Below, one piece after another: positions 33,403 through 46,266 of a DNA stretch of 64,000 bases. A model generated the notes under the pieces. The model searched no databases. It worked only from the letters and a program-made list of their open reading frames with translations, and was not told the DNA's origin. Position 1 is the stretch's first letter. Each line of letters opens with the position of its first letter. The position numbers and the translations under genes are program-made. Source of the stretch: Chlorella sorokiniana (lineage: Eukaryota; Chlorophyta; Trebouxiophyceae; Chlorellales; Chlorellaceae); the NCBI GenBank assembly GCA_025917655.1, contig CP084618.1:806001-870000 (forward strand), in the 5' to 3' direction.

Positions 33403-36400
33403 ATGAGGGCGCTTCAGATTTTTGCGCCACTGCAGAAATGGCTCCCCGAAGTCAGTGAGCCGTCGGGCGGCAAGCGCGTGCAGTTCAGGTGCGCAGATTA
33501 CTTATGGATGCAAGGCTCTGCCTGAGCTGCGAGTGGGCATCGGAGCCATCGGTTTGCCAACGGCGCGATCGGGGGCTCCGCAGCCTCACACCATGCCAGC
33601 ACCTGGTTCAGTTCGCGTGTGAAAGGCGCCGAGCATGTCGCGGGTTGCGGTCAGAAGCACGCCACACGCCATCACCCCTGCGCGGCGGCCACCAGACCAA
33701 CGGCCGCCGCTGCTCTGCTCCTGCCTGGTCGTGGGCAACAGCGTGGCACGATGCAGCAAGCGTCTGTTCAGCACACCCATTTTCACTCTTCATATAATGT
33801 GCCACGCTCCCGCTTCGCCGCCCCTGGTGGTGGGGCGTCCAAGAGCCGCGCCTGCCACCGTCCCGCACCCACCCGGCCCTCGGCGGCGCGCCGCCCCCGC
33901 CCCACGCAGGGACCGCCTGCTGTACACGCTCGTCTGCCTGGCCATCTTCCTGGTGTGCTCGCAGCTGCCGCTGTACGGCGTGAAGACGACGAGCGGCGCG
34001 GACCCGCTCTACTGGGCTCGAGTCATCATGGCCTCCTCCCGCGGAACGGTGCGCCCCCGCCCACCCCCAACACCGCACGCGCTCAACTCCCCTGTCCCTG
34101 CTGTGCGCCGCCGCTGCTGCAGCGGTCAGCACCCGGCGCCCTGCTGTGCACGTGCGCATTGATCCGTTCTCTGGTCCGCCGCGTCATGTGCACCCAACCC
34201 ATCCCCGACCTCAACACATGGGTTCCCTGCTTCTTCCCCAATCCCCACGCCTCACTCCCAGGTCCCCTGCTTCATTTCCACTTCCCCCGCCTCTCTCCCG
34301 GGTCCCCTGCTTTATATCCCCCCCCCCGCCCCCTGGCCGCAGGTCATGGAGCTGGGCATCGGCCCCACCGTCACCGCGGGCCTCATCATCCAGCTGCTGG
34401 TGGGCAGCAAGCTGCTGGATGTGGACACCAATGTGAAGAGCGACCGAGACCTGATGTGAGGGCCCCCGCCTGCCGCTCCTCCTCCTTCCTTCTTCTTTCT
34501 TCCTCCGCCCCTGGCTCAGCCTTTCTGTGGGTCTGTGTTTGTGGTGTTTGTGGTGATGGTGGTGATGGTGGGCAGGCAAGCTAGAGGGGGAGACCCCAGC
34601 AAGGGAAGGGGCAGCCGGGGAAGCCCTGCTGAGTGATTCCATCGCATGAGGTGGGGCAGGCAGACTGGACCGAGGGCAGGCGACGGGGAAAGGAGCCGCA
34701 TGGCAGGCCCCCTGCCTCTACTGCGGTGCTCTGCTCTGCCCCCTGGCTGCGCGTGTCACGCCATCGCACCCCCTCCCAGCCCCTGCATGCGCACACTTAG
34801 TTAAAAACTACTGAAAGAACTATGAAAGATCCACACTGTTGCAGGAAGACTGCGGAGCACGTGCTGGGCCTGCTCATCACCGTGGGCCAGGCCATCGTGT
34901 ACGTGATGACCGGCATGTACGGCGAGCCCGCGGAGGTCGGCGTGGTCAACGGCGTGCTCATCGTGCTGCAGGCGCGTGGAGGCTTGTGGGGGCCTGGGGC
35001 GAGGGCTGGGCATGTGGGTGGGTGGGACTGGGCCAGTGTAGGGGGATAATTCTCTTCATCTTGGGTGTGTGTGCGGGAAGGAGAGCACGCTCCTCGATGA
35101 CCCAACCGTGCTTCGTAGCTGCCACTCCCACCGTTCCCAGCTGTGGGAACTGCACCTCTCCCTATTCTGCTCTGCCGTACACCCTCCACTTGAACCGCGT
35201 GTCCATCGTTGTGTCCTCGACCAGCCTTCCCTTGCTCAGCTTCAGTCTTCCATGTCACACACAGCCGCCTGGGGCGGGGGTGCTGGCGGTGCGGCTGCCA
35301 TCGAGCAGCTTGTGCTCACTCTGTCAGCCTTGCCCCTCCCGCTCGCCGCGTGCAGCTGTTTGTGGCGGGGGTGCTGGTGCTGCTGCTGGACGAGATGCTG
35401 AACAACGGGTGGGGGCTGGGCTCCGCCATCTCCCTCTTCATCGCCACCAACATCTGCGAGTCGATCGTGTGGAAGGCCTTCAGGTGGGTGGGCAGGCTGG
35501 GGCAAGGGGTTCCATTTCTGTAGAGGAGCTAGGAGCGCAGTTACCGTAGGGGTGGCCTGGGAGGGCATCGTGGTGTGGTTCAGGCGCCCGTTGGCGGGAG
35601 CGGGGGCCCCGCCCACTGCCGGCCTGCTGCCGCTATGACCAGCTGCCGACCTGGCCAGCGCCCACCCCACTGATCTTGTGTTGGGGCCGGCCAGCCGTGC
35701 TGCTACCCCCTGCGTTCACCCTTGCACCCTCCCCTGCCGCAGCCCCTACACGCTCAACGTGGGGCGGGGCCCCGAGTTTGAGGGCGCCGTCATTGCGCTG
35801 GTCCACTTCCTGCTCTCCCGCACCGACAAGACAAAGGCGCTCAAGGTGAGCCCCTTTCCGCCTGAGCTTGGCCTCTCTGGTTGTCCATGATTGCTCGATC
35901 GGCGGGTCGTGCCTGGTGGGCGCGCTGGTCTGGGCGTGCTGGGCCTCCCTGCACCATGCCTGCGCATCTGCCTTGCAATGTCACCCACCGCCACACACGT
36001 CCCCAGCCTGATCCCACGTGCACAACGCTGCCTGTGCCCTGCTGTACCGCTCTGTACTGCAGGACGCCTTCTACCGCCAGGGCCTGCCCAATATCATGCA
36101 GCTGCTGGCCACGGTGGCCATCTTCCTCATGGTGGTCTACTTCCAGGTGTGCAGCTGCCAGGAAGCTGTGTTCCAAACTGCACACATGCGGCACGCAGGC
36201 CGCACCGTGCGGCGGCCGGCCGCCCTGCCATCATCACCAGCGGCGACTTGGGACCGCTGCACATCGTTCGTGCTGTACCGCATCGTACCGCGCTGCCGTA
36301 TCGCAGGGTTTCCGCGTGGAGCTGGCCATCCGGTCCAAGCGGGCGCGCGGCGCCTACGGCTCCCAGGCCTACCCCATCAAGCTCTTCTACACCTCCAACA

Positions 36401-38382
36401 TGCCCATCATCCTGCAGGTGCCGCTCCTGTACCGCTGGTGTACCGCCGGGGTACCGCAGGACAGGGAGGGCTGCGTGTCCATCCGCCCTGCACACGTGGA
36501 GGGGTTGGTGCATCCGTGGGCTGGAGGTGCCTGCGACTGCTGTGTGCCCACAAAGCTGCGCTCTGCGGCCGGCGTGCAACCATGGCGGTAAGGACCCGCT
36601 CCCCCCGTTGTGGCGCCAAATGCTGCAGTCCGCCCTGGTGTCTAACCTGTACTTCATCTCTCAGCTCCTGTTCAAGCGGTACGGCGGCAACATCCTGGTG
36701 CAGCTGCTGGGCCGCTGGCAGGTGGGGGCTGAGCTGCCGTTGCTGCCCATATGTGAAGCAAACCATGCCCCGCCCTTGTGTCTTCCCCTTCAGCACGACC
36801 CGCCTGCTTTGAATTAGATCAATGAGGCGGCACTGCAAGCACGCTGTTCATCTGCCACCACACACCCCCACACATGCCGTCCCTTCCCTCTGCCCCCCAA
36901 GTCCCCCCACTCACGCCCTTGCACCCAACCCTGGCACCCCTCCCCTCACTCCTCCCACGTCGCCACTTACCCGTTTCCCACCTCAAACGGTGCCCCTGTC
37001 CACCAGGCGGATGAGTTCTCGGGCCAGATGAACCCCGTGGGCGGCCTCGTCTACTACATCTCTCCCGAGTCGCTGGCCAACGCCGCCGCCAACCCCGTGC
37101 ACACCCTCTTCTACGTCGCCTTCATGCTCGGCAGTGAGTGGCCGCTTGTCCGGGTTTTCTTGCTTTCCGTTCTTCGGTGCCGCCCAGCTGCTGCTGCTGC
37201 TGCTGCTGCGTGTTCTGCCGCCGCCGGCCCGCCAGGCTGGCTTGGAGCGCAGGGTGCAGCCGCGGCGGTGGAGCAGCAGCAGCACCCATCTGCCCGCCCG
37301 TCTGCGCTCAACCTCTGCTTCTCCGTCAAGGGCCCCCCCTCCTTCCCTCCCAGCGCCGACACGAGTGAACACTCTGCGTTTTCACCCTGCCCTCCCCCCC
37401 CACTCACCCCCACCCCCTCAGTCTGCGCCGTCTTCTCCATCACCTGGATCGAGGTGTCGGGGCAGTCGGCCTCCGACGTCGCCAAGCAGCTGCGCGACCA
37501 GCAGTTCTTCCTGGCGGTGAGGCTGCTGCCACATACGGGGTGGGAACACTGAGTTACAGCGGGGGGACACTGTATGTGTGTGTGTGTTTGGGGTTGGGGC
37601 TACACTTCTTGCCTCCAGCGCGGCAGAGGTGGTGGTTGGACGAGCGTCAGGCAGTGGGAGGTGGGGCACAGGGGGTGGGCAGGCTGGCCGCCGTCACACC
37701 ATTTCGGCGCAGCATCCCGGCCCCCACACACCCACACACGCGCACAAACGCACGCATACCATCACATAGGATGCACCACCACCATTGCCATCAGAAACAC
37801 TCTCAAACACACACGCGCCGCCCTTCCTTACCCACGCAGGGCCACCGCGACACGGTGAGCAGCCTGAAGAAGGAGCTGAACCGCTACATCCCCACCGCCG
37901 CCGCCTTTGGCGGCATGTGCATCGGCGCGCTGACCATCGTGGCGGACTTCCTGGGGGCCATTGGCTCGGGTGGGTGCTGCCCTCCTGTGTTGTGCCCCAC
38001 CAGCCGTCGCTTTCTGCTGTCAGCGTCCAATTCTCACAAGCGCTGAGAAGTTTGGAAGCTGAGAACGATGCGTGGGCCGTCTCTCGTGCTGTTGTTTCCT
38101 GCCAGGCACCGGCATCCTGCTGGCGGTCACCATCATCTATCAGTACTGGGAGATGTACAACAAGGAGAAGGCGCAGGTGCGGCGGTGCTGCGTCGGGCGG
38201 TACGGTGCGGTACGGTGCGCACTCCTTGGGCGAAGGACCTGCTCACTGAGGGGGCAGCTCCCCAGCCCAACACGCCCAACAGAACCCAAGCCCGTTCAAA
38301 GTCGTGTGACTGACGTACTTGCCTCCCTCCCTCCGTGGCTGGCCTGCGTTTGCTGCAGATGGGCGGCGGCCTGTTTGGCTGA
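33403..38382 (+). CDS. SEC61A: Protein translocation channel subunit SEC61 alpha
   Basis: Pore subunit of the ER translocon. Exon 1 (33403-33488) gives [17 protein letters not shown] and SGGKRVQF; exon 2 (33910-34048) [19 protein letters not shown] and PLYG; exon 3 (34343-34455) [19 protein letters not shown]. Later exons carry [98 protein letters not shown] (cytosolic loop that meets the ribosome), [73 protein letters not shown] and [15 protein letters not shown]. The last exon is MGGGLFG, stop 38380-38382. Exon phases agree at the joins I checked, and the length and order match the roughly 475-residue ten-span family. No oddity is seen. Confidence 0.96.
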
Positions 38383-38981
38383 GCCCACGCCTGGTGGGCC
38401 GCCTGACGGCGCACGGCTCCCGTCAGCCCGGCGGCGGCTGGCCGGCCCCCATGCCCGCTGCAGCCCTGCCCTTGGGACGCCGCTTGCGCATGATGGCAGC
38501 ACCCGGCTGCCCAAGGGGCAGCACTGCTGGGGAAGCTGCCGGCGGGAGGAGTTGGCCTGTTTGCTGTGTGGCGTGGAGGCATGCCCCGGCCTTCGCGACT
38601 GCAGCCCTCTTGCGCAGCCGCAGCGCTGCCGGGGCCGCCGCCCAGCCACCCAGCCCTCACTGTTTGCTCTGTTTACTGCTTGGCCGCCGGCCTCCACACC
38701 CGCCTGCCGCAAAGTCTTGGCCTGGCAACTGCGCGGCGGTTGGCGCCTGCGCCCAGCGCGCTTCATGCAACCACAGCAGGCAGTGCTTTGCTTACAGTGC
38801 TGAGGGAGCAGAACTGAATCGGGTTGGAGGGCAGAGCAGGGGCCAGGAGGGGCTCCAGGCCGGGTAGGGGCTCAGGCGAAAGCAGTCGGCGCGTGCATCA
38901 CGCCACGGGGAAGCAGGCAGGGAGAGGCAAAGGCGCGCGAGGGCGCTGGCAGCGGCAGGCAGGCGGGCGGCGGCGCCGCCG
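38383..38981. other. Convergent 3' regions of SEC61A and BUD20
   Basis: Open stretches on both strands here are GC-driven; none has family features. The BUD20 poly(A)-type signal is at 38792-38796. Confidence 0.45.
38792..38796 (-). terminator. TGTAA poly(A)-type signal for BUD20
   Basis: TGTAA on the minus strand, 186 nt past the BUD20 stop. Confidence 0.5.
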
Positions 38982-40382
38982 CTACGTGCCCATGGCCACC
39001 GCGCCGCCCTGGCCGTTGTCAGGGGCCCCCATTCCCGCAGCCCAGTCGGCGTCTACCTGGTTGTGTGGCCGCGACCCCAGCAGCGCCTTCACTTGCCTGC
39101 GGGCGGCGGCGTGTGGGGGCGGGGCAGGTAACGTGAGCAGCCAGCGGCGGGCGCTCTGGGGGAGGCGGGCGTGGGAGGCGACGGCTGGGGAGGAGGGGCC
39201 CAGGTGCAGCCCAGCCCAGCCCGAGCGGCCGCAGCCGGAAAGAGGGCTGGCGGCTGGCATCGGCACGCAGCTGCACTTGGCCCCCTGCCCCTTGGCCCAC
39301 AGTGACACCTCGCCGGCGATGCTGGCCCCTGGCCTGCTCCCCACACCTCAACCACATTAACCCCACACGCATCACCCCCACACACCACCCCCACACCCAC
39401 AGTAACCCCACACGCATCACCCCCACACACCACAGGCACACCACACACACATAACCGCCCCCCCCGCCCCCGGCGCCTCACCGCCGGTGCGGCTTGCTGC
39501 GTTCGTGGGTGGTCAGCGCTTCAGGGGAGACGAAGTAACGGGAGCAGGCGGCGCAGTAGTGCTGGCCGTGGGCGGGCAGGTCCTCGTCCAGCTCGGCCCT
39601 GGAGGAAAGGAAGAAAAGAAAGAAAGGCCGGGGGTGGGGGTGGGGCGGGGATGAATCCTGTCGGCAGGCAAGGATACTGACAGCCCAAGCTTGTGCGGAG
39701 CCAGACGGGGAGGCAGTGTGCTCAAACGCATGACCGGATGGAGAGGCAGGAGGCAGGAGGCAGAGGAGGGCGCTGGAGGGAGGCCCCCGCAGCGTGAAGG
39801 GGGCCGTGCGGCGGCCCCCTGGGGGTTATCAGGCCACCTGGGCCCCGCTGCAGCAATCACAGCAGCGGTCACCACCCGGGCGCGCGGCGGCCGCAGCAAG
39901 GCAGCAGGCCGGGGGCCAGGGCGGCAGCGCTGGCGGCCAGCACCCACTTGTCTGTGGTCCCCAGGGGTCCAACCTTGCCATCGTGCACGCCGGCCTCCTT
40001 CCGCACATCCTCCCACACCTACGCGCAGCAATGAGGGGAGCGGCGCAAGCTAATTGTAGAGAGCAAGGCACGAGGGAGGGCCGCAGACGGGTGTGCTGCC
40101 AGCTGAAGAGCCAGCCGCTGCCAAGCGGGTCGAGCTCTTGGCACGAGGCGCCCCACGCTGCGCAATAGCTGTGCGACGCGCCTCCAGGCTGAACAGCGCT
40201 GCTGCCTACCGCCGCCTGCGGGGCAGCAGGTGCAGCAACAATCGCCAGCGGCGGCGTCGGCGGCAGGGCGTCCCAACCTGGTCGATGTGGCGTGAGCGGA
40301 ACTTGGTCACGCGCCCGCGCTTGTGCAGCCGGGTGCCCCTGCTCTTTGTCCCCGTCTTCTTGCTCCTGCCCGAGGACCCCAT
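38982..40382 (-). CDS. BUD20: Bud20/ZNF593-type C2H2 zinc finger
   Basis: This is a shuttling factor of the pre-60S ribosome. Exon 1 (ATG 40382) is strongly basic: MGSSGRSKKTGTKSRGTRLH and RVTKFRSRHIDQ, matching the family's N-terminal nuclear signal and R..DLDQ box. Exon 2 (about 40018-39952) is VWEDVRKEAGVHDGKVGPLG, a variable insert. Exon 3 (about 39598-39481) holds the signature ELDEDLPAHGQHYCAACSRY and FVSPEALTTHERSKPHRR, i.e. C-x2-C-x12-H-x5-H with the DEDLPG.GQ.YC lead of ZNF593. The last exon is VKALLGSRPHNQVDADWAAG and a Gly-rich end, stop 38982-38984. Family members are of similar size (about 130-170 residues). Confidence 0.9.
39358..39433. repeat. 45-bp tandem repeat, CA/CCCCA-rich
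   Basis: TAACCCCACACGCATCACCC begins at 39358 and again at 39403, inside a BUD20 intron. Confidence 0.65.
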
Positions 40383-41904
40383 GGCGGCGGCACTGCGGCC
40401 TGGGACTGCGCCTGCAGCACAGCAGGCAAGCAGGTGGGGCGGCGGAGAGCCCACCGGCACTTGCGAGCTGCGCTGGCGGCAACCGCTGCTTGAAACTCCG
40501 GCGGCGCACCTGCTGCGCTCCTCTGACTATAAGGGGTATGCTGAAAGTGGTAAAGGCGAACTCTGGTCCTGCCGGTGCTGCACACAGACCGAGCAGCATG
40601 TGGCGGCGCGCATGAGAGCGCGGGCAGTCATTACTTGTCTGCTTTCAAGTAAGCCAACGGCTGGCTTTAAGGAATGTATGACCGCGGAGCCTGCTCTCCC
40701 GCCCATCCCGGAGCTCACCTGTTGCGAGGACTCCTGACCGAGACGCCTTAAAAGGCTCAGAATTATATATGCCAGGTTCTTCAAACAAGCAGTAGCACTC
40801 AAGCATCGTTGCTCCGGCCGCTTCAGCGTAGGCGGCCATGGCGCCGGCGCCCTGGCATGGCCGGGCAAGTCTCGCTTGTTAGCTGCCTGCACAGAAGGCC
40901 TGCTGAGTTTCCACTGCGACGCTCAGTATTCTCTGGGCGACAACCCTGCCGGGGCTTGTAGACTGGTACAGCTCCAACTGCCATCCACTCTACTCCGCTG
41001 GCAGTGGGAGGCTGCTGCACCCCGCTGGCACTGCTTTGCAGCTGCTTGTCATGCATTTGTGTTGCATAAGCTGCGAAGATGACAGGCTGATCATTAGAGG
41101 TTGCAAAGCAGTGCATGCATGATGCCGCAATCCTCAAAAATGCGTCCTCTGCCTTGCCTGCCAAAACTCAAGTGGCTGGCACAAAGGGTAGACAGCCCAG
41201 CACTTGCATGCAAGCAAAAATTAACTGTGCAAGCCGCATAGTGCATGAGGCATGTGCCCCCTGACAGAGCAGGGTGCAGCTTCTCGCCAGAATTGAGCCG
41301 ACAGCCTAAGGAGCCTACATGGAGATGCCTCCCCCGCTAGCCAGCAACTTTTCGGCAGACACATGCATGGATATGCTTTGCAGCACATGTTACAGGGGGT
41401 GGTTGGAGAGAGAAGAGGGAAAGTGACTGCTATTCGCATGTGCCAGTGCACACCAAGATGGGTGCCGAACAGCGCACCGCGCCATCCATTTGCCAGCGTG
41501 CCATCTGCGAGGCCATGGGGCCCAGCTGTGCAGGCCCTGTGACTTCGTAAAAAACAGCCAGTGTCCGGGTGAAAAGCTCTGCCAAGACAATGCACTCAAA
41601 TGCGCACATGCTTGCGTGTGACTGACACGGAAGCTGACAATGTGGCGAGGCGGGTGCTGATCACGCTGCGCCAACCATTCTGACCTGTAACTGCGCCACT
41701 ACACCTGTCTCGTTGCGCGGAAGCTTTCTAAGCTGTAACCCACGCTTGGTTTGCTGTGAATAAGCCGGCAAAACATCGCTTGGGGACCCGCAGGCCCGTC
41801 TAGAAAGGCGGGGGCAACTCTTTGGCTTCCAGCATTGCTCTCGCACGCCGTCACCCGTTCAATTTTTCTCCTCCAATTGGCCCAATGGACTTGTGGGCAG
41901 GGAG
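40383..41904. other. Divergent spacer BUD20 / kelch gene
   Basis: About 1.5 kb with lower GC. Minus-strand open stretches at 40839-40645 and 41595-41221 have an odd, Cys/His-rich composition and no family features. I see no RNA gene and no clear promoter box. Confidence 0.4.
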
Positions 41905-44900
41905 ATGGACCCAGTAGCACTCAATGTGCTAACCCGAACGACCTCTTGCGGCGGCGGGCAAATGGTTCATAGGACGTCCACGGGCGACAGGGAGATTCTG
42001 CAGGCGTTAAAAGATGAGGCCGCCCAGCTGCAGGCTGCCGTCAAGAGCCCAAGAGCGGCCAGGTGAACGCCTTCAGATCGTCGCACGCCGCCGGGGCCTG
42101 TATACATCTTTCTGCGTGTAGGGTTGCCAGGCTTGCACTCGAAGCACTAGGGCGACAGCCGGCTTCAGCTGCCACCGGCATCTGCCCATGCCAGCTTGAG
42201 CCTAAAGGCCGGCCAGGCAGGGTCCTTCACGCACCGCCACCGGCCTCGGTGCAACTTCGCAAGACTCTCATGCGCAATGCACTTGGCTGCACGCAGGCCC
42301 GGCCCCCACAGCCGCCTTGCGCGCAAGCGTCGCCGCGGCCAGCTTGCCCGCTTGCTCTTTGGAGCGCTGGTGGTGGCCTTTTTGACCGGCTCAACCAGTC
42401 ACCGCATGCACTTGGCCATGAAGACTGAGCAGCAGGAGGGCGGGGGCAGCGCGGGCGAGGGCAGCGGCAGCAGCAGCGCGCTTGCCGGCCTGCGCAGCTG
42501 GCTCTCAGCGGGCGCGAGCGAGCGGCGCAGCCTGCGGGAGGGCGGCCCAGCCGGCAGCGCAGCGCAGCAGCCCACGGGTGGAGGCGCGGGCGCTCGAGCT
42601 GTGCAAATATACGATCACTGGTGGATGCTGGGTGGGTGCCGCCCGCCAGTTTGCCCTGGCGTGTGCGTGGCAGCTGCTGCGTCAGCTGCTGACGCTTCCG
42701 CCGTGTGCCCCCACGTGTTGTCGGGTGCCGCGCGCCGCAGCCGCCAGCCTGCTGCCGCCCCAGGCCCGCCCTGCCTGCTCGGGCTCTTGGTGGCTGGCGG
42801 GTGCTGCTGCCGCCGGGAACCGAGGTGCTGCCGCCGTTCGGGTGCCGCTGGCTGCGTCAGCCCCAACTCGACAGCTTGCCCGCCCGACTGAGGCATGCAC
42901 TGGTCCACCCACCCACGCCTCGCTCCTCCTCGCTACCTCTCCCTCGCCACGTGCAGGCGGCGACGACGCCCTGCCCCCGCCAGACCCCCTGGAAGAGGCG
43001 GCCGCGGCGGCCGAGGGCGCCACGTCACCGCTCGCCCGCCTTCTGCGCCTCAAGCGCCTGCACCCCGCCGCCGTGCGCGTGTACGACTTCCAACGGGGGA
43101 CCTGGGTGCCCCACAACATCACGCGGGTGGGTCGCTGCTGCCACGCACGCCTCTCGCTGGCGCGGCGGCTGTGGCTGCCGCTGTTGCCAGGCGGGGGTGC
43201 CGGGCGGCTGCCCGCCTCTGCGCTCATCTCATGCCTTCTTTCTTTCCTGCCCCGCCCCCTGCCTCCTCCCGCAGTTTCCCCAGGAGCTGCCCATGGGCCG
43301 CTGGGGGTGGCCACCCTGCTGAACAAGGCCAAGAGGAAAGAATCGGTCATCTTCCTGGCGGGCGGCTACCAGTCGGCGGCGGAGGTGGCGGCCGGCGCCC
43401 GCGCGGGCGGCCCCCCGCACCGGCAGCGCGATCCGCGGCGCCGCGGCCGGCGCCGACCTGGCAGAGAGCGGCTGCCCGCTGGCTTCCGCGGGGTGTGGGC
43501 CGTCAACCCGGGCGCACGCGCGTGCGGCCGCTGCCGCCGCTGCCCGCGCGGCGTGCTGGGCGCCGCCGCCGTCGTGGCCGGCGCCCGCCTGCACGTCTTT
43601 GGCGGCTGGGCCACGCCCGACCGCGCCTCGCGCCTCGCGGAGCCTCAGCCCGGGCACTGGAGCATAGGGCTGAATGCCGACGGCAGCAGCGCGCCAGAGT
43701 GGGGGAGGAGGAGCGGGGCTGCCGCCGCCGCTGCAGGGGCGCCAGCTCACCGCGCTGGCCCTCAGCCCGACGGAAGACGGCGAGCCAGCGATCTACGTTT
43801 GGGCAGCGCCACGCAGAGCCACACAACCCAAAAGCAGCAGCAGCAGCAGCAGCAGCAGCGACGCCGGAGGCGACGACGGCCTGGGCTTCACCGCACCCGG
43901 CTGCACCGCGCCGCCCGACCACGGCGGCGACGACGGCGGCCGGCAAGTGCGCCTCTGGTCCTATGCAGCCAGCACCGGCTGGCTGCAGCAGGGGTGAGCT
44001 GCCGCCCGCTCCGCTTCCCGCTCCTGCCGCCGCCCTTATGCCGCCGCCTGCTGCTGCTTGCAGCCCACTGCGCGTGCCAGTGCTGCCATGCTGGTGTTGC
44101 CACGCTGGCTCCCCCCTCCTTGAGCTCCTCCCCCTGTTGCCAGCCCGCCCCACCCCCACCCCAACCGCCTCGCTCCCCTCACACTTCCTCCTCCTCCCAC
44201 TTGTCCCGCTTTGGTCCCCCTGCAGGCGCCTGCCCCAGCCGCTCGCAGACGACCCGCAGTGCGCGGTGGCAGCCACCCCCACCAGCTGCTGGCTGTGGGC
44301 GCCGCCGAGCGGTCGGGCTTCCTGTCGCGGCAGCGAGGCGTGTGGGAGTTTGACGCGCGGCACGGCGGCCGATGGATGCGCGCGGGGTGAGGAGGGGGCG
44401 GGTGGGGTTTTGGGGGCGCCCAGGGGGCCGCGCCCGGGGGCCCGGGGGAAGCTTGCGTTTCTGCAGCGTGCATCCCCGCCCCCGTCCCATGAAAAGCAAG
44501 AGAAGACGCTGAGGTGGTTGGGACGCCCCCCTCTCGCTACATTGCCACGCGCACGAGCTCGCTCGCTGTCTCTCGCTCTCTCACTCACCCCCTCCCCTTC
44601 CCTTTCCTGTGCCAGGTGGGCCCCCTTGAGTTCAGGGGCAACCTCTGCGCCATCCATCACGGCCGCCTGTTTGTGAGCCGCGCCCTGCCGCCGCGACCGC
44701 CCGTCGAGGAGGCTGTGGCGGCGGCGCAGCGCGACGGCGGGGAAGGGGCGCTGGAGGAGCAGCAGCAGGCTGGGCAGGCTGCGGCCGGCAACGCGCGGCG
44801 GGGCGACGGGCTGGCATCTGGCGGCGGCGCCGCGGCAGGCAGCCTGGGGGTGCATCGGCCGCAGAGTAGCCACCCCGCTGCCAGCTGTCTGCATCTCCCT

Positions 44901-44990
44901 CTGGGCCCCGCCCAAGCCGCCGCTCCTGGCCCCCTGATCCCCTGCTTGCGCTTCCATTCTACCACCCCTTCATTCCATGACTTCTGTTGA
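41905..44990 (+). CDS. Kelch-like type II membrane protein
   Basis: Exon 1 (41905-42062) begins MDPVALNVLTRTTSCGGGQM and ends in a helical QALKDEAAQLQAAVKS segment, phase 2. The next exon (start about 42195) gives ARKRRRGQLARLL and a membrane span (LLFGALVVAFLTGS), so a cytosolic basic N-terminus and an outside C-terminal part are expected. The outer part has kelch-type strands: RVYDFQRGTWVPHNIT, KESVIFLAGGYQSA, VLGAAAVVAGARLHVFGGW, TALALSPTEDGEPAIYVWAA, RQVRLWSYAASTGWLQQ, QRGVWEFDARHGGRWMRAG, LEFRGNLCAIHHGRLFVS. Plants have type II kelch proteins with one N-terminal span (a galactose-oxidase/kelch group). Joins near 43700 and at the G run 44384-44387 do not stay in frame as given. The 3' end is uncertain; I used the stop at 44990 of the LFVSRAL frame. 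Confidence 0.65.
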
Positions 44991-45518
44991 CACTTTGTCC
45001 ATACGGCCTCTCTCACTGATCCTACGCGTCCCATCTCGTTTTCACTTTTCCATACCCTTCACGGTGACCTGTGCGCAGTGCACGGCCTCGCGTGCATGCG
45101 GCGGTCCTCCCCGCCGCGGCATGCCCCCGCCCCCCCCGCACGCCGCGGCCGCTGCCGCGAGGTGTTCACTGCATGTTGGGCCGGCCGGGCGGCGCAATTC
45201 GGGGTTTCCGGTAGCTTGACGACCACCCCGCTGCGCCCCCTCCCCCTCCTCTCTTTTCCAGTGTGCTGCATTGCTAACTGCTTGCCTCGATTTGGCTAGT
45301 ATCCCTTCCCATCGAAGCAGGCTCCCTATTCGTCCTGGCCATCCCCCCTCCGGCCCTTCCCTCCATCCCACCCCTCCCAGGCTCTCTCTACTGCTGCGGC
45401 CCACGGCCGACCCAGTTTTGGTTCCCCGCTCCCCCCTCTGGCAGCCCTGCGCGCCCAGCCTCCCATCCCTGCCAACCGTTTGCCAGCCACCTCTCAAGCC
45501 ACGAACCACGGCATTGGT

Positions 45519-45523
45519 TGTAA
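45519..45523 (+). terminator. TGTAA poly(A)-type signal, possibly for the kelch gene
   Basis: TGTAAG on the plus strand, about 530 nt after the assigned stop. The distance is long, so the kelch gene may have a further exon. Confidence 0.3.
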
Positions 45524-46046
45524 GCAATGCTAAGGAAGAGGCTGGGAGAGCGCGCACGTTCAGGCGGCGACCCCACCAACCGCCTGCACACCGGCCGGGC
45601 TCTGCCAGCGCCGGGCCGCTCTAGAAGAAAGCGCGCTGCTGCCGCTCCTGCCGCCGTTGGTGGCGCCGTGCATCCGCTGGGGCCCTGCACTGCCGCCAGC
45701 GGGCCGTGCCGCCTCGCCACCCACCCAAGCTGTTGCAAGGACTGCAGAGCGGCCGAGACTTGGCAGGCCGCCAGCCCAGCATGCGATGGCTTCTGGCTGC
45801 CGGCAGCAGCCAGAAGGCCGCGCGCTGCACTCGCCCCCAAAGATCGCCATGGCTGGGCCAGCCTGCCAGCCGGCGGCGGTATGGGGGACCGTGCCTCCTG
45901 CACCGCAGCACCCGGCGCCGACCACCTGCCCCCCTCTGCATGGCGCAGCGTCGTTCCAACGGCGAGGACCGTCAGACGCTGCAGCCGCCACTGCAGGCCT
46001 CCATCCGATAGTTCCAAGAGTTTCCGCCCACACCCAGCCACCTCGC

Positions 46047-46051
46047 TTACA
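46047..46051 (-). terminator. TGTAA poly(A)-type signal for YAK1
   Basis: TGTAAG on the minus strand, about 145 nt past the YAK1 stop. Confidence 0.5.
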
Positions 46052-46193
46052 CCAAGGACAACAAAATTGGCTATGCTACGATCGGCAAAACAGGCCAGGG
46101 GCTTGGGGGTGGGGTGGGGAGAGAGATGGGGAGGGGCCTGCGCTGGTGCCTGCCTGTTGGGGTTGAAGGGTGCCGGCTGCGCTGGGCGGGGGC

Positions 46194-46221
46194 TCAAAAG
46201 AAGCCCTGCTGCCGCTGCAAG

Positions 46222-46266
<45 letters not shown>

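Larger units (their letters stand above)
44991..46193. other. Convergent 3' regions of kelch and YAK1 genes
   Basis: Long open stretches on both strands (for example plus 45527-46846) are low-complexity products of high GC and run across the YAK1 coding tail. TGTAA signals are at 45519-45523 (+) and 46047-46051 (-). No extra gene is supported. Confidence 0.45.

Noticed and set aside
41221-41595. Minus-strand open frame of 124 codons in the BUD20-kelch spacer
   Set aside because: It has a Cys/His-heavy composition without a regular motif, and no supporting splice or family signal.
42895-44676. Plus-strand open frame of 593 codons
   Set aside because: It is a second frame of the kelch gene, Arg/Pro/Ala-rich, while the family motifs lie in the other frames.
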